A stretch of DNA of 64,000 bases from Lachnospiraceae bacterium (GTDB taxonomy: Bacteria > Bacillota > Clostridia > Lachnospirales > Lachnospiraceae): NCBI GenBank assembly GCA_910575565.1, contig CAJTFL010000006.1, positions 62,001-126,000 of the forward strand, read 5' to 3'. The position numbers and the translations under genes were made by a program. Of the stretch, positions 1-7,694 are shown one piece after another (the stretch's first letter is position 1; every line of letters begins with the position of its first letter). Under the pieces are notes generated by a model. That model had not been told where the DNA came from and made no database searches. It was given only the letters and a program-made list of their open reading frames with translations.

Positions 1-16
1 AGAGGGAACGATTTAA

Positions 17-994
17 ATGAGATGCCATGTGGATAAAGGAAAGTCCGGCGCTGACGGGCAGAAATATCAATCCATAAATCAATTAATAAAAGACGCCTAC
101 GGCTTAAGCGCAAAGCAGATAAGGAAGCAAATGGAGTGGGCTGAATTGAAAGCACAGTCAGAAACGTTCCTGGATGAAGCGTCCATACCGGAATCGCCGG
201 AAGGGGAATTTTCGGTAATTTTGGCAAAATTGGCTGCCCGGGGCATTACCCCCAGGCGATTGGCAGATTTTGACCAGGAGAGCCGGAAAGCCATGGGGAA
301 GGAAGATTATTTGGATAGGGAGGGTTTGCCCCATCAGATGGATTTGGAGGAGGAGGGATGTAAAGGATTAGGGCTTGGCATGAAAAAAATGCTTGGCTCG
401 GCGGGAAAGCTTTTGGAAAGACCCCTTCGGATAGCAGCAGTTGCCGCCGCCTGTTTGACGGTGGGAGTGGTGATTTTTTTAGCGCCAAGGATAGATGCCA
501 TCGCAAAGAAACGCTATCAGTATGAGGCAAGGGTGGAAAGCGGCGAGAGAGGGAGGATTGTTTGGAATAATCAGGATGATTATATTTCGGATGTAGGCAA
601 TTTGGAAAAGGCATATGAGCAGATTCGGGATGAGTTGGGGATTCCGGTGCTGAGGTTGAATTATATACCGGAAGGGATGTATCTGTCGAGCTTGGATATT
701 AAGGATGGACAGGTAAAAATGGAATTTGTTTATAAAGGCAATCGCGTATATATGTTTGAAGTTACATATCCAGTAACTGATTCGGGAGCATATTATTCGG
801 ATTGTGAAGAATATAAAACAATATTTAATGAATGGATTGAACAGGATATCCCAATTCGAAGAAGTAAAAGAGAAAAAAGAAGTTATGAATACAATGCATA
901 TTTTTCAATAAAAGATTCATATTATATATTTTCTGGTATAATGAATGAAGATGATTTTTTTAACATTGTAAAGGACTTAGCAATTGAAAAGTGA
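17..994 (+). CDS. Membrane-anchored DUF4367-like protein, anti-sigma-factor-like layout
   Basis: A 325-residue protein. The first ~135 residues are charged and probably cytoplasmic. One hydrophobic segment at about 137-157 (Leu-Arg-Ile-Ala-Ala to Phe-Leu-Ala-Pro) is followed by an extracytoplasmic half. The C-terminal region (GIPVLRLNYIPEGM, then beta-strand-like sequence and a final 'YYIFSG...DDFFNIVKDL') resembles DUF4367 domains, which in Firmicutes often sit outside the membrane in proteins encoded beside ECF sigma factors. That neighbour would be left of the window, so the role is inference. The start is the ATG 7 bases after a purine-rich GAGGGAACG. The 3' third of the gene is clearly more AT-rich than the 5' part, as is the next gene. 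It could be a different sensor-type membrane protein. Confidence 0.55.
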   Translation: MRCHVDKGKSGADGQKYQSINQLIKDAYGLSAKQIRKQMEWAELKAQSETFLDEASIPESPEGEFSVILAKLAARGITPRRLADFDQESRKAMGKEDYLDREGLPHQMDLEEEGCKGLGLGMKKMLGSAGKLLERPLRIAAVAAACLTVGVVIFLAPRIDAIAKKRYQYEARVESGERGRIVWNNQDDYISDVGNLEKAYEQIRDELGIPVLRLNYIPEGMYLSSLDIKDGQVKMEFVYKGNRVYMFEVTYPVTDSGAYYSDCEEYKTIFNEWIEQDIPIRRSKREKRSYEYNAYFSIKDSYYIFSGIMNEDDFFNIVKDLAIEK

Positions 995-1024
995 GTGTAC
1001 TATTTGTATTAGGGGGAATTTATC

Positions 1025-1552
1025 ATGAAAAATAAAGTCAAAATTTTATTGGCAATATTAATATGCGGTTTTGCATTTTCATTAACTGTGTATGCAAATG
1101 TAAATGAGAAAACTAATTCTTCGGCAGGAGAAGATTCTATATTGCTTCCAGGAAATATAAAGTCTAGTACAGGATATGGAGATATTACTAGAGGAAACTA
1201 CATTTCTACATCTGTATTAACAATTTCTAATAAAGGCTATGGTGAAATAGGAATTTATGCGAGTACAGCAGCTCACAAACCAGTTAAAAAAATTCGTATG
1301 AACGTTTATTTGGATCGTTGGGATGAGAATAAAGAAACCTGGATTCAGGTTGATTATTATTATTTTACTTATGAACAAGAGGGTGAAGAAGATTTGACTT
1401 CTGTGTCAGAAGCATTTTCAGTACTCGGCCTTCCAACGGGATGCTATTACCGTTTAAGAAGCTTCAACGCAGTATTCCCCTTTGAAGGCGGTGTTGAATC
1501 TCAAGGTCCAGTAACAGATGGAATATTAATCACCGACGGTCCAGCAGTATAA
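1025..1552 (+). CDS. Small secreted protein of unknown function (DUF6147-like)
   Basis: A 175-residue protein with a clear Sec signal peptide: MKNK, a hydrophobic stretch to about residue 22, and a likely cleavage after VYA-N. The mature part is rich in Thr, Ser, Tyr and Gly and looks like a beta-sandwich domain. It reminds me of the DUF6147 family of small secreted clostridial proteins, but I cannot confirm the family. The start follows AGGGGGAATTTATC. It lies 30 bases after the membrane-anchored gene and ends before a strong terminator at 1684-1735, so the two may be co-transcribed. Base composition is AT-rich compared with the core genes. The gene at 48070-48564 is another secreted protein of similar size and style. 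Confidence 0.6.
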   Translation: MKNKVKILLAILICGFAFSLTVYANVNEKTNSSAGEDSILLPGNIKSSTGYGDITRGNYISTSVLTISNKGYGEIGIYASTAAHKPVKKIRMNVYLDRWDENKETWIQVDYYYFTYEQEGEEDLTSVSEAFSVLGLPTGCYYRLRSFNAVFPFEGGVESQGPVTDGILITDGPAV

Positions 1553-1683
1553 ATTTTAACACATTATATATTGATTCCATATTGATTAAACATAGAACAT
1601 TATACCCAACCCAGTTTATCTGCCAACGCACCACAAACCAATCCAGCCATCCTTAAATTTCCATCCAATATAATCCAATCAAT

Positions 1684-1735
1684 TAAAGCCATAAAGGAAG
1701 AATGTTAAAACCATTTTTCCTTTATGGCTTTTTTC
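1684..1735 (+). terminator. Rho-independent terminator
   Basis: A 15-bp arm (AAAGCCATAAAGGAA) pairs with TTCCTTTATGGCTTT across a loop of about 17 bases and is followed by a T run. It lies about 130 bases after the secreted-protein gene, and the intervening sequence shows no gene. Confidence 0.85.
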
Positions 1736-1820
1736 AGCATTTTTTCATTCATATTTTTCCGCCATCCCACATATACATATTACCAAGGTCATAAAATACA
1801 AGGACAAGGAGTGAGAAACG

Positions 1821-3074
1821 ATGGAGGAGATATGTTATTTAATATCGGATGCATCGAAAAAGGTCGATGTGGAAACCCATGTCCTGCGGTATTGGGAAGA
1901 GGAATTAGGGCTTGCGATTCCAAGGAACGAAATGGGACATAGATATTACACGGAGTTCCATATTCGTTTATTTTGCCAGGTAAAGGCGCTTAGGGATAAA
2001 GGATATCAGTTAAAGGCGATTAAATCCGCTTTGCAGCAGCTTATGGAAAAAAATCAGGAACCGGTAAATGCGGAAGAGATATTGGAGCAGGATATTTCAA
2101 GGACGCTGCAGGAAAATCCCAGGCTGGGGGTTTTATACCGGATATCAGTGGACAAGTCGGGAGCCACCAGAAAAGTGATTGAAGAGCAGCTTCTTAGGCG
2201 GGAGCCATCCAATATTGCCAGGCTGCAGGATTACAGCCGCCTGGAAAAAGGAAGCTGGAACGGGGAAGAAAACCGTGCAGTGGAAAAAACAGAAAATCAA
2301 GCAGAGATAGAGGAAAAAAGCCAGGAAATAGAGGAAAAGGATGGGCAAACGGAGATGAAGAATAAAAGGAAAAGTCGAACAAAACCTTCTGCCTGGGAGA
2401 GAAGGAACGGGATCGTCGTAAAAGTAAAACCTACGGTTGGGGAAAATACGGCAGAGGAAAAAGAGTTATTAAGACGGGATATGGAAGCGGCGGAAACAGG
2501 GACAAAGCCAGTCTTGGGAGGGGAAAAACTGCCAGAAAAAGGGACGCTGTTGGAGGAAAGGAAGCCGCCGGAAAAAGGGCTGCTGTTGGAGGAAAGGAAG
2601 CCTTCGGAAAAAGAGGAGCTGTTACAGGGAGAGGGCTCCCTTGCTGGCGGGGAATCCCTGGCAAAAGGAGAATTATTCATCGAGGAAGGAGTGCCCACAG
2701 AAAATGAACTGGATATACCGGCAGAAACGGAAATTGTCCTGGCACAGGAAAAGCCGGAATTGGATCGGATGACGGCTAAAGAGAAGATGGAGCAGTTTCA
2801 GGCGATTATGAACCAAATTATCCAGCGTGCTTTAGAGGCCAATAATGAGAAGCTAAGCCAGGATATCAGCGCTCAGGTTAACCAGGAATTAGCGGAGGAA
2901 CTGAAAAGTTTAATGCAGATCCGAAATGAGCAGGAAGAAGAACGGTTCCGCCATTTGGACGAAATGATTCGCAGCTGCCAGCGTGAAAGCCAGGGAAAGG
3001 CAGAGGCGGCAGCAGCGCGGGTTCCGTTTTTTCGCAAAAAATGGTTTGAAAAAGGAGCGGACAGTAAATTTTAG
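1821..3074 (+). CDS. MerR-type DNA-binding protein with a long charged C-terminal extension
   Basis: A 417-residue protein. Residues 4-75 carry a MerR winged-helix: 'ISDASKKVDVETHVLRYWE', then 'NEMGHRYYTE' and 'IRLFCQVKALRDKGYQLKAI'. MerR proteins bind inverted repeats in promoters through this domain. Normal MerR proteins are 110-280 residues. Here the DNA-binding head is followed by about 200 residues of Glu/Lys-rich low-complexity sequence with imperfect repeats (variants of LLEERKPPEKG around 240-265), and then by a C-terminal helical region (about 320-400) with coiled-coil character. No effector-binding domain is recognisable. RacA and similar chromosome-organising proteins also combine a MerR-like head with a coiled coil, so a structural DNA-binding role is possible. 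Start: AAGGAG 9 bases before ATG. Repeat R1 copy A begins at the stop codon. Confidence 0.7.
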   Translation: MEEICYLISDASKKVDVETHVLRYWEEELGLAIPRNEMGHRYYTEFHIRLFCQVKALRDKGYQLKAIKSALQQLMEKNQEPVNAEEILEQDISRTLQENPRLGVLYRISVDKSGATRKVIEEQLLRREPSNIARLQDYSRLEKGSWNGEENRAVEKTENQAEIEEKSQEIEEKDGQTEMKNKRKSRTKPSAWERRNGIVVKVKPTVGENTAEEKELLRRDMEAAETGTKPVLGGEKLPEKGTLLEERKPPEKGLLLEERKPSEKEELLQGEGSLAGGESLAKGELFIEEGVPTENELDIPAETEIVLAQEKPELDRMTAKEKMEQFQAIMNQIIQRALEANNEKLSQDISAQVNQELAEELKSLMQIRNEQEEERFRHLDEMIRSCQRESQGKAEAAAARVPFFRKKWFEKGADSKF

Positions 3075-3267
3075 AGGAAAATCTACCGTCCTTTCAGCCG
3101 TGTCATTCGCACTGCACAGTATCCCTTTAGGGGAAACCACGCTTACGTGCTCTCTGCTGCTTGCGCAGCTCCTTTTGCTCATAAACGGGCGCTCCCTCAG
3201 TCAAAATCGATGGATGAAAATTCGTGCGAGCACGATTTTCCCTCATGCGATTTTGACTGGCTGAACT
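3075..3267 (+). repeat. Dispersed repeat R1, copy A
   Basis: An element of about 190 bp that starts at the stop codon of the MerR gene and ends with TGGCTGAACT. It shares long blocks (GCAGCTCCTTTTGCTCATAA, CGGGCGCTCCCTCAGT) with copies at 4968-5135 (reverse) and 30865-31222 (two in tandem). The 3' half folds into a long hairpin: CAGTCAAAATCG pairs with CGATTTTGACTG, and inside it CGTGC pairs with GCACG. Relative to the other copies these stem changes are compensatory. Confidence 0.85.
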
Positions 3268-3283
3268 ATCCATATATAAAATT

Positions 3284-4003
3284 TCACATCACACCCCTGC
3301 AGGCATCCACAAACCCTAAAAATAGATTTCTGGCAGCCGGATCCGTTTCCCATAAATATTCCGGATGCCACTGGACGCCAACGAAAAAGGGATAACCGGG
3401 AAGTTCAATTTCTTCCACAATCCCGTCTGAAGCCACGCCTCCGGCGATTAGCCCGGGGCCAAGTTTGCGTATGGCCTGATGGTGGCAGCTGTTTACCTTG
3501 ATTGTGGTATCATCGCCAAAGGAGGCCAGCAAGGTATCCTTTTTTACGTCTACACGGTGGGAAGGGTGGGTGTAATGCATAGGCTGCTTATGGGCGATAG
3601 GGAAGGCGGAGCGGTATTGGCTGTCAATGTCCTGGTAAATGTCGCCTCCTAACCCGATATTGAGGATTTGCGCGCCCCGGCAGATTCCCAGTACGGGTTT
3701 TTTCTGTTCCATGGCGATGGACAGAAGGGACAGCTCCATCTGATCCCGTTTTACGGATATAGGGCCGCAGTTCTTATGGGTTTCTTCCCCCCAAAGGAAA
3801 GGATGGGGATCAGGGCCTCCGGTGAAAAGAAAGCCTTGGCAAAAGCCGGACAGTTCCAGGAGATCTTCCTTTCCCAATTCCAGGGGAAGGATAAAAGGGA
3901 TGGCTCCGGCAGCTTCCAGGGCGCGGATGTAAGTGGGACGCATGGAAATATCGTCATTTTCGGTATTATGGGAGGGCGTTAAGCCGATAACTGGTTTTTT
4001 CAT
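3284..4003 (-). CDS. Gamma-glutamyl-gamma-aminobutyrate hydrolase family protein (PuuD-like class-I GATase)
   Basis: A 239-residue protein of peptidase family C26. Members hydrolyse gamma-glutamyl amides, PuuD acting on gamma-Glu-GABA in putrescine breakdown. Visible signatures are N-terminal KPVIGLTPSHN, the FTGGPDPHP loop, the nucleophile elbow GICRGAQILNI (Cys near residue 109) and the catalytic His-Glu in GVQWHPEY near the end. The length matches the family. It stands alone: the MerR gene converges on it, and no polyamine genes are next to it, so the true gamma-glutamyl substrate is open. The start codon ATG at 4003 is preceded, on the minus strand, by a GAGGTAAATCC stretch. Confidence 0.85.
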   Translation of the reverse strand: MKKPVIGLTPSHNTENDDISMRPTYIRALEAAGAIPFILPLELGKEDLLELSGFCQGFLFTGGPDPHPFLWGEETHKNCGPISVKRDQMELSLLSIAMEQKKPVLGICRGAQILNIGLGGDIYQDIDSQYRSAFPIAHKQPMHYTHPSHRVDVKKDTLLASFGDDTTIKVNSCHHQAIRKLGPGLIAGGVASDGIVEEIELPGYPFFVGVQWHPEYLWETDPAARNLFLGFVDACRGVM

Positions 4004-4037
4004 GGTGGATTTACCTCACAATCAAAGAAACAGTACA

Positions 4038-4203
4038 CTAGAGCGTGTTTGAAAATTCATTTCCGCCATCTGCGCGCCCCACTTCGCGGTATATTTGAGC
4101 CAAATTCAGGTTACATAGCCCGCTATGCGCCCTTCATTTGGCTCAAATCTCCCACAAATTGTGACGCACATCTGTCAGAAAGCAATTTTCAAACACGCCC
4201 TAG
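4038..4203. repeat. Dispersed inverted-repeat element R2, complete copy (166 bp)
   Basis: Bounded by CTAG at both ends, with inverted ends of about 20-26 bp: CTAGAGCGTGTTTGAAAATT on the left and AATTTTCAAACACGCCCTAG on the right (one mismatch). Internally GAGCCAAATTCAGG and CATTTGGCTC form a second palindrome. Related copies or halves occur at 27759-27846, 39237-39279, 59108-59136 and 59310-59336. There is no coding content. It looks like a small non-autonomous (MITE-like) element. Confidence 0.8.
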
Positions 4204-4290
4204 AAATGGCAATACTGGCGTTCTGCCAGTTTAATGATAAGCGTGTCATTACCCTGTTAAGAAAAACCGATCAAAAGCATAAAGAGCAGA

Positions 4291-4327
4291 ACAAAAGTGC
4301 CCCTCCCACGCGGGAAGAGGCACTTAT
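4291..4327 (-). terminator. Terminator of the ferredoxin gene
   Basis: On the minus strand, AGTGCCTCTTCCC pairs with GGGAGGGGCACT (one bulge) around a short loop and is followed by TTTTGTT. It sits about 15 bases after the ferredoxin stop. Confidence 0.8.
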
Positions 4328-4340
4328 GTACGTCTTACAA

Positions 4341-4511
4341 TCAACCTTCCTCAATAGCACCGGTAGGACAAGCGCCAGCGCAGGTTCCGCAGCTAATGCA
4401 GGTGTCGGCGTCGATTACATACTTGCCGTCGCCTTCAGAGATAGCGCTTACCGGACATTCGCCAGCACAGGTTCCGCAGCTAACACAAGAATCATTAATT
4501 ACATATGCCAT
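4341..4511 (-). CDS. 2[4Fe-4S] ferredoxin (56 aa)
   Basis: A 56-residue clostridial-type ferredoxin, a soluble electron carrier for anaerobic redox enzymes. Translation of the minus strand gives MAYVINDSCVSC..., with two cluster motifs: CVSCGTCAGECP near residues 9-20 and CISCGTCAGACP near 38-49. These supply the eight cysteines for two [4Fe-4S] clusters and show the internal duplication usual in this family. The start ATG (complement of 4509-4511) has AAGGAG about 9 bases upstream. A strong terminator follows. It is divergent from the DUF1858 gene, another redox-type protein. Confidence 0.95.
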   Translation of the reverse strand: MAYVINDSCVSCGTCAGECPVSAISEGDGKYVIDADTCISCGTCAGACPTGAIEEG

Positions 4512-4626
4512 AATAAATTCCTCCTTAATGGTAATAGATTTGAGTCTATTCTATAATAAAACATGGAATTATTCAAGTGGAAATTGGTGGCCTTGTGTAT
4601 AAATATTGGTACAAATTGCCCACCCC

Positions 4627-4655
4627 TTGCCAAATTCCGCAAATCGTATTATAGT
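4627..4655 (+). promoter_or_regulatory. Sigma-A-type promoter for the DUF1858 gene
   Basis: TTGCCA (4627-4632), a 17-base spacer and TATAGT (4650-4655), 32 bases before the start codon. Confidence 0.65.
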
Positions 4656-4687
4656 AGCAATAGTACAATGAGAAGGAGGAATATACA

Positions 4688-4888
4688 ATGCAGATTAGTA
4701 AAGATATGCTGATTGGCGAACTGGTTCAGATGAATGAGGCGATCCCTGCCATGCTGATGAAGGCCGGGATGCACTGCCTGGGCTGCCCGTCTGCCCAGGG
4801 AGAGAGCCTGGAGGAAGCCTGCATGGTTCACGGCATCGACTGTGACAGCCTGGTAGAGAACATGAACCAGGTTTTAGCGGCATTATAA
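4688..4888 (+). CDS. DUF1858 domain protein (hybrid-cluster-associated redox disulfide family)
   Basis: A 66-residue protein made of a single DUF1858 domain: '[43 protein letters not shown]', a helical domain with a conserved Cys-x2-Cys (HCLGCP) and a third Cys. The family is often encoded beside or fused to redox and iron-sulfur proteins and is thought to be a redox-disulfide or cluster-handling domain. Its exact activity is unknown. It has the full usual length, a strong AGAAGGAGG site 9 bases before ATG, its own promoter and its own terminator, so it is a monocistronic gene. The ferredoxin lies divergently upstream. Confidence 0.85.
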   Translation: MQISKDMLIGELVQMNEAIPAMLMKAGMHCLGCPSAQGESLEEACMVHGIDCDSLVENMNQVLAAL

Positions 4889-4910
4889 GAATTGTCCTAA
4901 AAAATGAAAG

Positions 4911-4964
4911 AAGCTGCTGCAAAGCATGGCAAAAGTAATCCATCTTTGCGGCAGCTTTTTATTT
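4911..4964 (+). terminator. Rho-independent terminator after the DUF1858 gene
   Basis: AAGCTGCTGCAAAG pairs with CTTTGCGGCAGCTT (one mismatch) and is followed by TTTATTTTAT. Confidence 0.85.
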
Positions 4965-4967
4965 TAT

Positions 4968-5135
4968 AGTTCAGCCAGTGGGAACCGCATGAAGGAAAAT
5001 CATGCTTGCATGAATTTTCCTTTATCAGTTTCCACTGAGGGAGCGCCCGTTTATGAGCAAAAAGCGCTGTAAGGCGTGATTTTGCGAATGGCGCGGGCTG
5101 AACGGACGGTAGCTTTTAACAAAATAGTTCAGCCA
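4968..5135 (-). repeat. Dispersed repeat R1, copy B
   Basis: Read on the minus strand it begins TGGCTGAACT just 8-10 bases after the mecA stop and carries the same blocks as copies A, C and D (GGGAGCGCCCGTTTATGAGC as seen on the plus strand). The terminal hairpin arms are CAGTGGAAACTG and CGGTTCCCACTG. Like the other copies it is oriented with the gene it follows. Confidence 0.85.
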
Positions 5136-5142
5136 GTAGTCA

Positions 5143-5904
5143 CTATAACTGTGTCAGCGCATAAACCGCGTTCTGGCGAATGATTACCTCGTAATGCTCC
5201 TCATAGTAAGCCTCCGTAGCGTAGTCATGGTGGATTTTCGTCCCATATTCTGCCAGGATATTGCAAACCTTGTTGAATTCGGCATCTTCTTCGCCGGGGC
5301 GGATGACCAAGTAGTATTGGCCGGAGCCTGGATTTTTGTAAAGGATGCTTTCGCCTCGGAAGGCCGGTTCGATCACCTTGGCGGCATCAGACACCTGGTC
5401 TAAGGAGGAAAAGGTATAAATGCGCATCTGGCTTGCCAAAGAAACGCCGGGGTCGTCCCCTTTTTGGGGGGAGAAGGCTCCGTCTAATTCCGGAGATTCC
5501 GTGCTTTTCAGCGTAGAAGCGGCTTCTGCCGAAGCTTTTAAGTACTGCAGCAGTCCGTCTGCCCCCTCTAACAGCTCGCTTGCCAGGTTATTCAGCAGGC
5601 TGTCCTCATCATCGGATGCGGGGGAGAACTTGGAGAACCGGGTATCCAATTCTTCCGGATCATCCATTTTGGTGATTACCAGCATAACGCTTTCGTTAGA
5701 CAGCGGAATGGCTTCCACCATCAGCGGAATGTCTTCCGCCTCAAACCCGACTTCATTGGAAGCCTTCTGGATCATTTCCCGGAATAAGTTTTTTGCTTTT
5801 TCCGTGCCGTATGCTAACTCGGTCAGGTTTAAATTGCGGGCGCTGAGATCTAAATTATTTAAGGTGCAACGGATTTGGTTTTCGTTTATTCGCTCTATTT
5901 TCAT
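5143..5904 (-). CDS. mecA: Adaptor protein MecA
   Basis: A 253-residue MecA-family adaptor. In Bacillus these bind substrates such as ComK through the N-terminal domain and deliver them to ClpC-ClpP for degradation. Seen here: N-terminal MKIERINENQIRCTLNNLDL and RNLNLTELAYGTEKAKNLF (substrate-binding domain), an acidic linker with EEDSLLNNLASELLEG, and the C-terminal ClpC-binding domain with YTFSSLDQVSDAAKVIE, LYKNPGSGQYYLVIRPG and NILAEYGTKI. The length suits the clostridial form. I place the start at the ATG at 5904 because the upstream in-frame GTG lies inside the ribosome binding site (GGGAGTG). The promoter region contains a 14-bp palindrome. Confidence 0.93.
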   Translation of the reverse strand: MKIERINENQIRCTLNNLDLSARNLNLTELAYGTEKAKNLFREMIQKASNEVGFEAEDIPLMVEAIPLSNESVMLVITKMDDPEELDTRFSKFSPASDDEDSLLNNLASELLEGADGLLQYLKASAEAASTLKSTESPELDGAFSPQKGDDPGVSLASQMRIYTFSSLDQVSDAAKVIEPAFRGESILYKNPGSGQYYLVIRPGEEDAEFNKVCNILAEYGTKIHHDYATEAYYEEHYEVIIRQNAVYALTQL

Positions 5905-5975
5905 GAGAATCACTCCCTATCCTTGACTTCTGTCGGTTTCCGTCAGTATTGATCATTATCTTGGCTCTAAAACGG

Positions 5976-5989
5976 AACGGAATTCCGTT
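5976..5989. promoter_or_regulatory. Perfect 14-bp palindrome between mecA and the kinase gene
   Basis: AACGGAATTCCGTT reads the same on both strands and sits between two divergent genes, upstream of both. It is a candidate operator; the binding protein is unknown. A short TATAC tandem stretch follows at about 6007-6026. Confidence 0.4.
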
Positions 5990-6087
5990 TTGCAAACTTC
6001 CTCACTTATACTATACTATACTATATCATAAAATAGCAATTCCTATGAAGAAATTTTTGAAATTTGTAAGAGTTTTAAAATTAGGTA

Positions 6088-6116
6088 TTGCCAAATTATG
6101 GAATATATAGTAAAAT
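6088..6116 (+). promoter_or_regulatory. Promoter of the kinase gene
   Basis: TTGCCA (6088-6093), a 17-base spacer and TAAAAT (6111-6116). Transcription would begin near 6123, after the TTG at 6088, which argues that this TTG is not the start codon of the kinase gene. Confidence 0.55.
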
Positions 6117-6153
6117 ATTTCCAAGAGATGATGCCGGAATAAGGAGGTGGAGC

Positions 6154-7680
6154 ATTGGGGACACGATTTTATCCGGTAAGTATCAGCTTTGCCGGGTGAT
6201 TGGGCGGGGAAGAACCGGGACGGTTTACCTAGGGCTCCATAAGGAGCTGGAAGAATACCGGGCGATTAAGGCGGTGGCGAAAAGCAGCGTAAGGTATGAA
6301 GCCTTCCGAAAGGAAGCCCTTCTCCTAAAGGAGCTGCGCCATCCGGGGATCCCTATCGTTTACGACATCGAGGAAGATGATGCTTACAGCTATCTTGTGG
6401 AGGAATATCTCCAAGGCAATTCTTTAGAAAGCCTGGTGGAAAGCCAGGGGCCTCTGGCCCGCCGCACCGTACTGGAGTACGCGATTCAAATATGCGGCGT
6501 GGTAAATTACCTGCATTCTGCAGGGATAGAACCCATATTACATTTGGATTTGCAGCCAAAGAACCTTTTGGTGTGCCATGAAATGATTAAGCTGGTTGAT
6601 TTCGGGCAGGCGGCCATGCTTACAGAAGCGAATCAGGCCGTACAGCGGTTTGGGACTGCCGGTTTTGCGGCTCCGGAACAGTATGACTGCGAGATGGATT
6701 TAGACGAACGCACAGATATTTTTGCCATTGGTGGACTCCTATTCTATCTGGCTACCGGGACTTACCCAGATAAAGATGCGCCCCCTGCGAGCTTGGGGCT
6801 TAAGCTGTGGAGCCGTGAGGCAGGGAGGATCCTGGCTGCCTGTTTAGAGCCGGTGAAGGAATGCCGTTACGCCTCCGTTAGCCAGCTGGAAAATGATCTG
6901 GAAAACCTTAAGGATGGGGCGGCATCATCTCTGGCCGTGGCGGTGTATGGCTTAGAGCCATGTGTCGGCACGACCCATATCAGCCTGGCGCTGGCTGCTT
7001 TTCTGTGGGAGAAGGGGATCCCGAACCTGTATGAAGAGTGCCATCCCTCCGACCATATCCGGAGGCTGGCCAGGCGTCAAAGGCTTCAGGCAGATTCCTT
7101 TGGAATCTTTTCCGTGTTTGGCTGTGCGGTAAAGCCCTGTTATGGCAGGCAGGCTAAGTTTTCCCAGCACCATTATCCGGTAACGATCCAGGATCGGGGA
7201 GTGTGGGGGAAGAAAAGCCATGAGGAAAGGGGAGGGGTTTGCGGAGAGCAGCAGGCTGAGATTTGCCTGCTGGTGGCGGGAGGCAAGTGGTGGAACCGGG
7301 AGCTTTATGGGGAAGAGGCCAAGAGCCTGCCAAAGCGCACCATAATCCTTTATAATTTTTCCCACCAGAAAATCCGGGTGAAAATGCCTCAGGGCCTGGA
7401 AGGAAAAACCGTGCTTAGGGTTCCTCTTTTTTCCAATCCTTTCCGCCTGGAAGGGAGTTCCAGGGAATGGCTGGGGTTTCTCTGGGATTTGGCGGCCAGG
7501 GAGGATGCCGGTCTGTTTAAGGGAAGGATTAAGCCATTTGGAAAACGGAAAAACCATGCATGGAAAAGCGCCGCAGATGCTGCCGGAAGGGTTCAGGAAA
7601 TCCGGGAAAGGATCAGGCAGATATGCAGCGCTAAGGGTTCAGGAAATCTGGGAAAGGATCAGGCGGATATGCAGCGCTAA
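6154..7680 (+). CDS. Ser/Thr protein kinase fused to a degenerate MinD/CpaE-like domain
   Basis: About 508 residues. The N-terminal ~260 residues are a Hanks-type kinase: glycine loop GRGRTGTVYLG, Lys in YRAIKAVAK, catalytic loop HLDLQPKNL (Leu instead of the usual Arg of HRD), DFG as VDFGQA, and FAAPEQY. After it comes a region starting 'AVYGLEPCVGTTHISLALAAFL', which looks like a MinD/ParA-type ATPase fold whose P-loop Lys is missing (GTTH in place of GKTT). No transmembrane or PASTA region is present, so this is a cytoplasmic kinase. Start: AAGGAGG at 6141-6147 points to an ATT codon at 6154, a rare start. The only earlier in-frame candidate, TTG 6088, overlaps the promoter. The 3' end carries a 46-bp tandem duplication that changes the C-terminal frame. 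Confidence 0.75.
   Translation: MGDTILSGKYQLCRVIGRGRTGTVYLGLHKELEEYRAIKAVAKSSVRYEAFRKEALLLKELRHPGIPIVYDIEEDDAYSYLVEEYLQGNSLESLVESQGPLARRTVLEYAIQICGVVNYLHSAGIEPILHLDLQPKNLLVCHEMIKLVDFGQAAMLTEANQAVQRFGTAGFAAPEQYDCEMDLDERTDIFAIGGLLFYLATGTYPDKDAPPASLGLKLWSREAGRILAACLEPVKECRYASVSQLENDLENLKDGAASSLAVAVYGLEPCVGTTHISLALAAFLWEKGIPNLYEECHPSDHIRRLARRQRLQADSFGIFSVFGCAVKPCYGRQAKFSQHHYPVTIQDRGVWGKKSHEERGGVCGEQQAEICLLVAGGKWWNRELYGEEAKSLPKRTIILYNFSHQKIRVKMPQGLEGKTVLRVPLFSNPFRLEGSSREWLGFLWDLAAREDAGLFKGRIKPFGKRKNHAWKSAADAAGRVQEIRERIRQICSAKGSGNLGKDQADMQR
7587..7678 (+). repeat. 46-bp tandem duplication at the 3' end of the kinase gene
   Basis: AAGGGTTCAGGAAATC... (about 7587-7632) is repeated at 7633-7678 with four or fewer differences. 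The period, 46, is not a multiple of three, so the second copy is read in another frame and produces the present stop codon. Confidence 0.85.
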
Positions 7681-7694
7681 GGGAGGGCAGGAAA

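Noticed and set aside
1724-1942. 72-residue plus-strand reading frame
   Set aside because: It overlaps the terminator and the start of the MerR gene in another frame and has no ribosome site or recognisable sequence.
2145-2698. Minus-strand frames opposite the MerR gene tail
   Set aside because: Pro/Ser/Phe-rich composition is what the complement of Glu/Lys/Gly-rich codons gives; no start signals.
4049-4602. Three overlapping plus-strand reading frames
   Set aside because: They run through repeat R2 and antisense to the ferredoxin gene; their Cys/Ala/Ser patterns are the shadow of the ferredoxin motifs.
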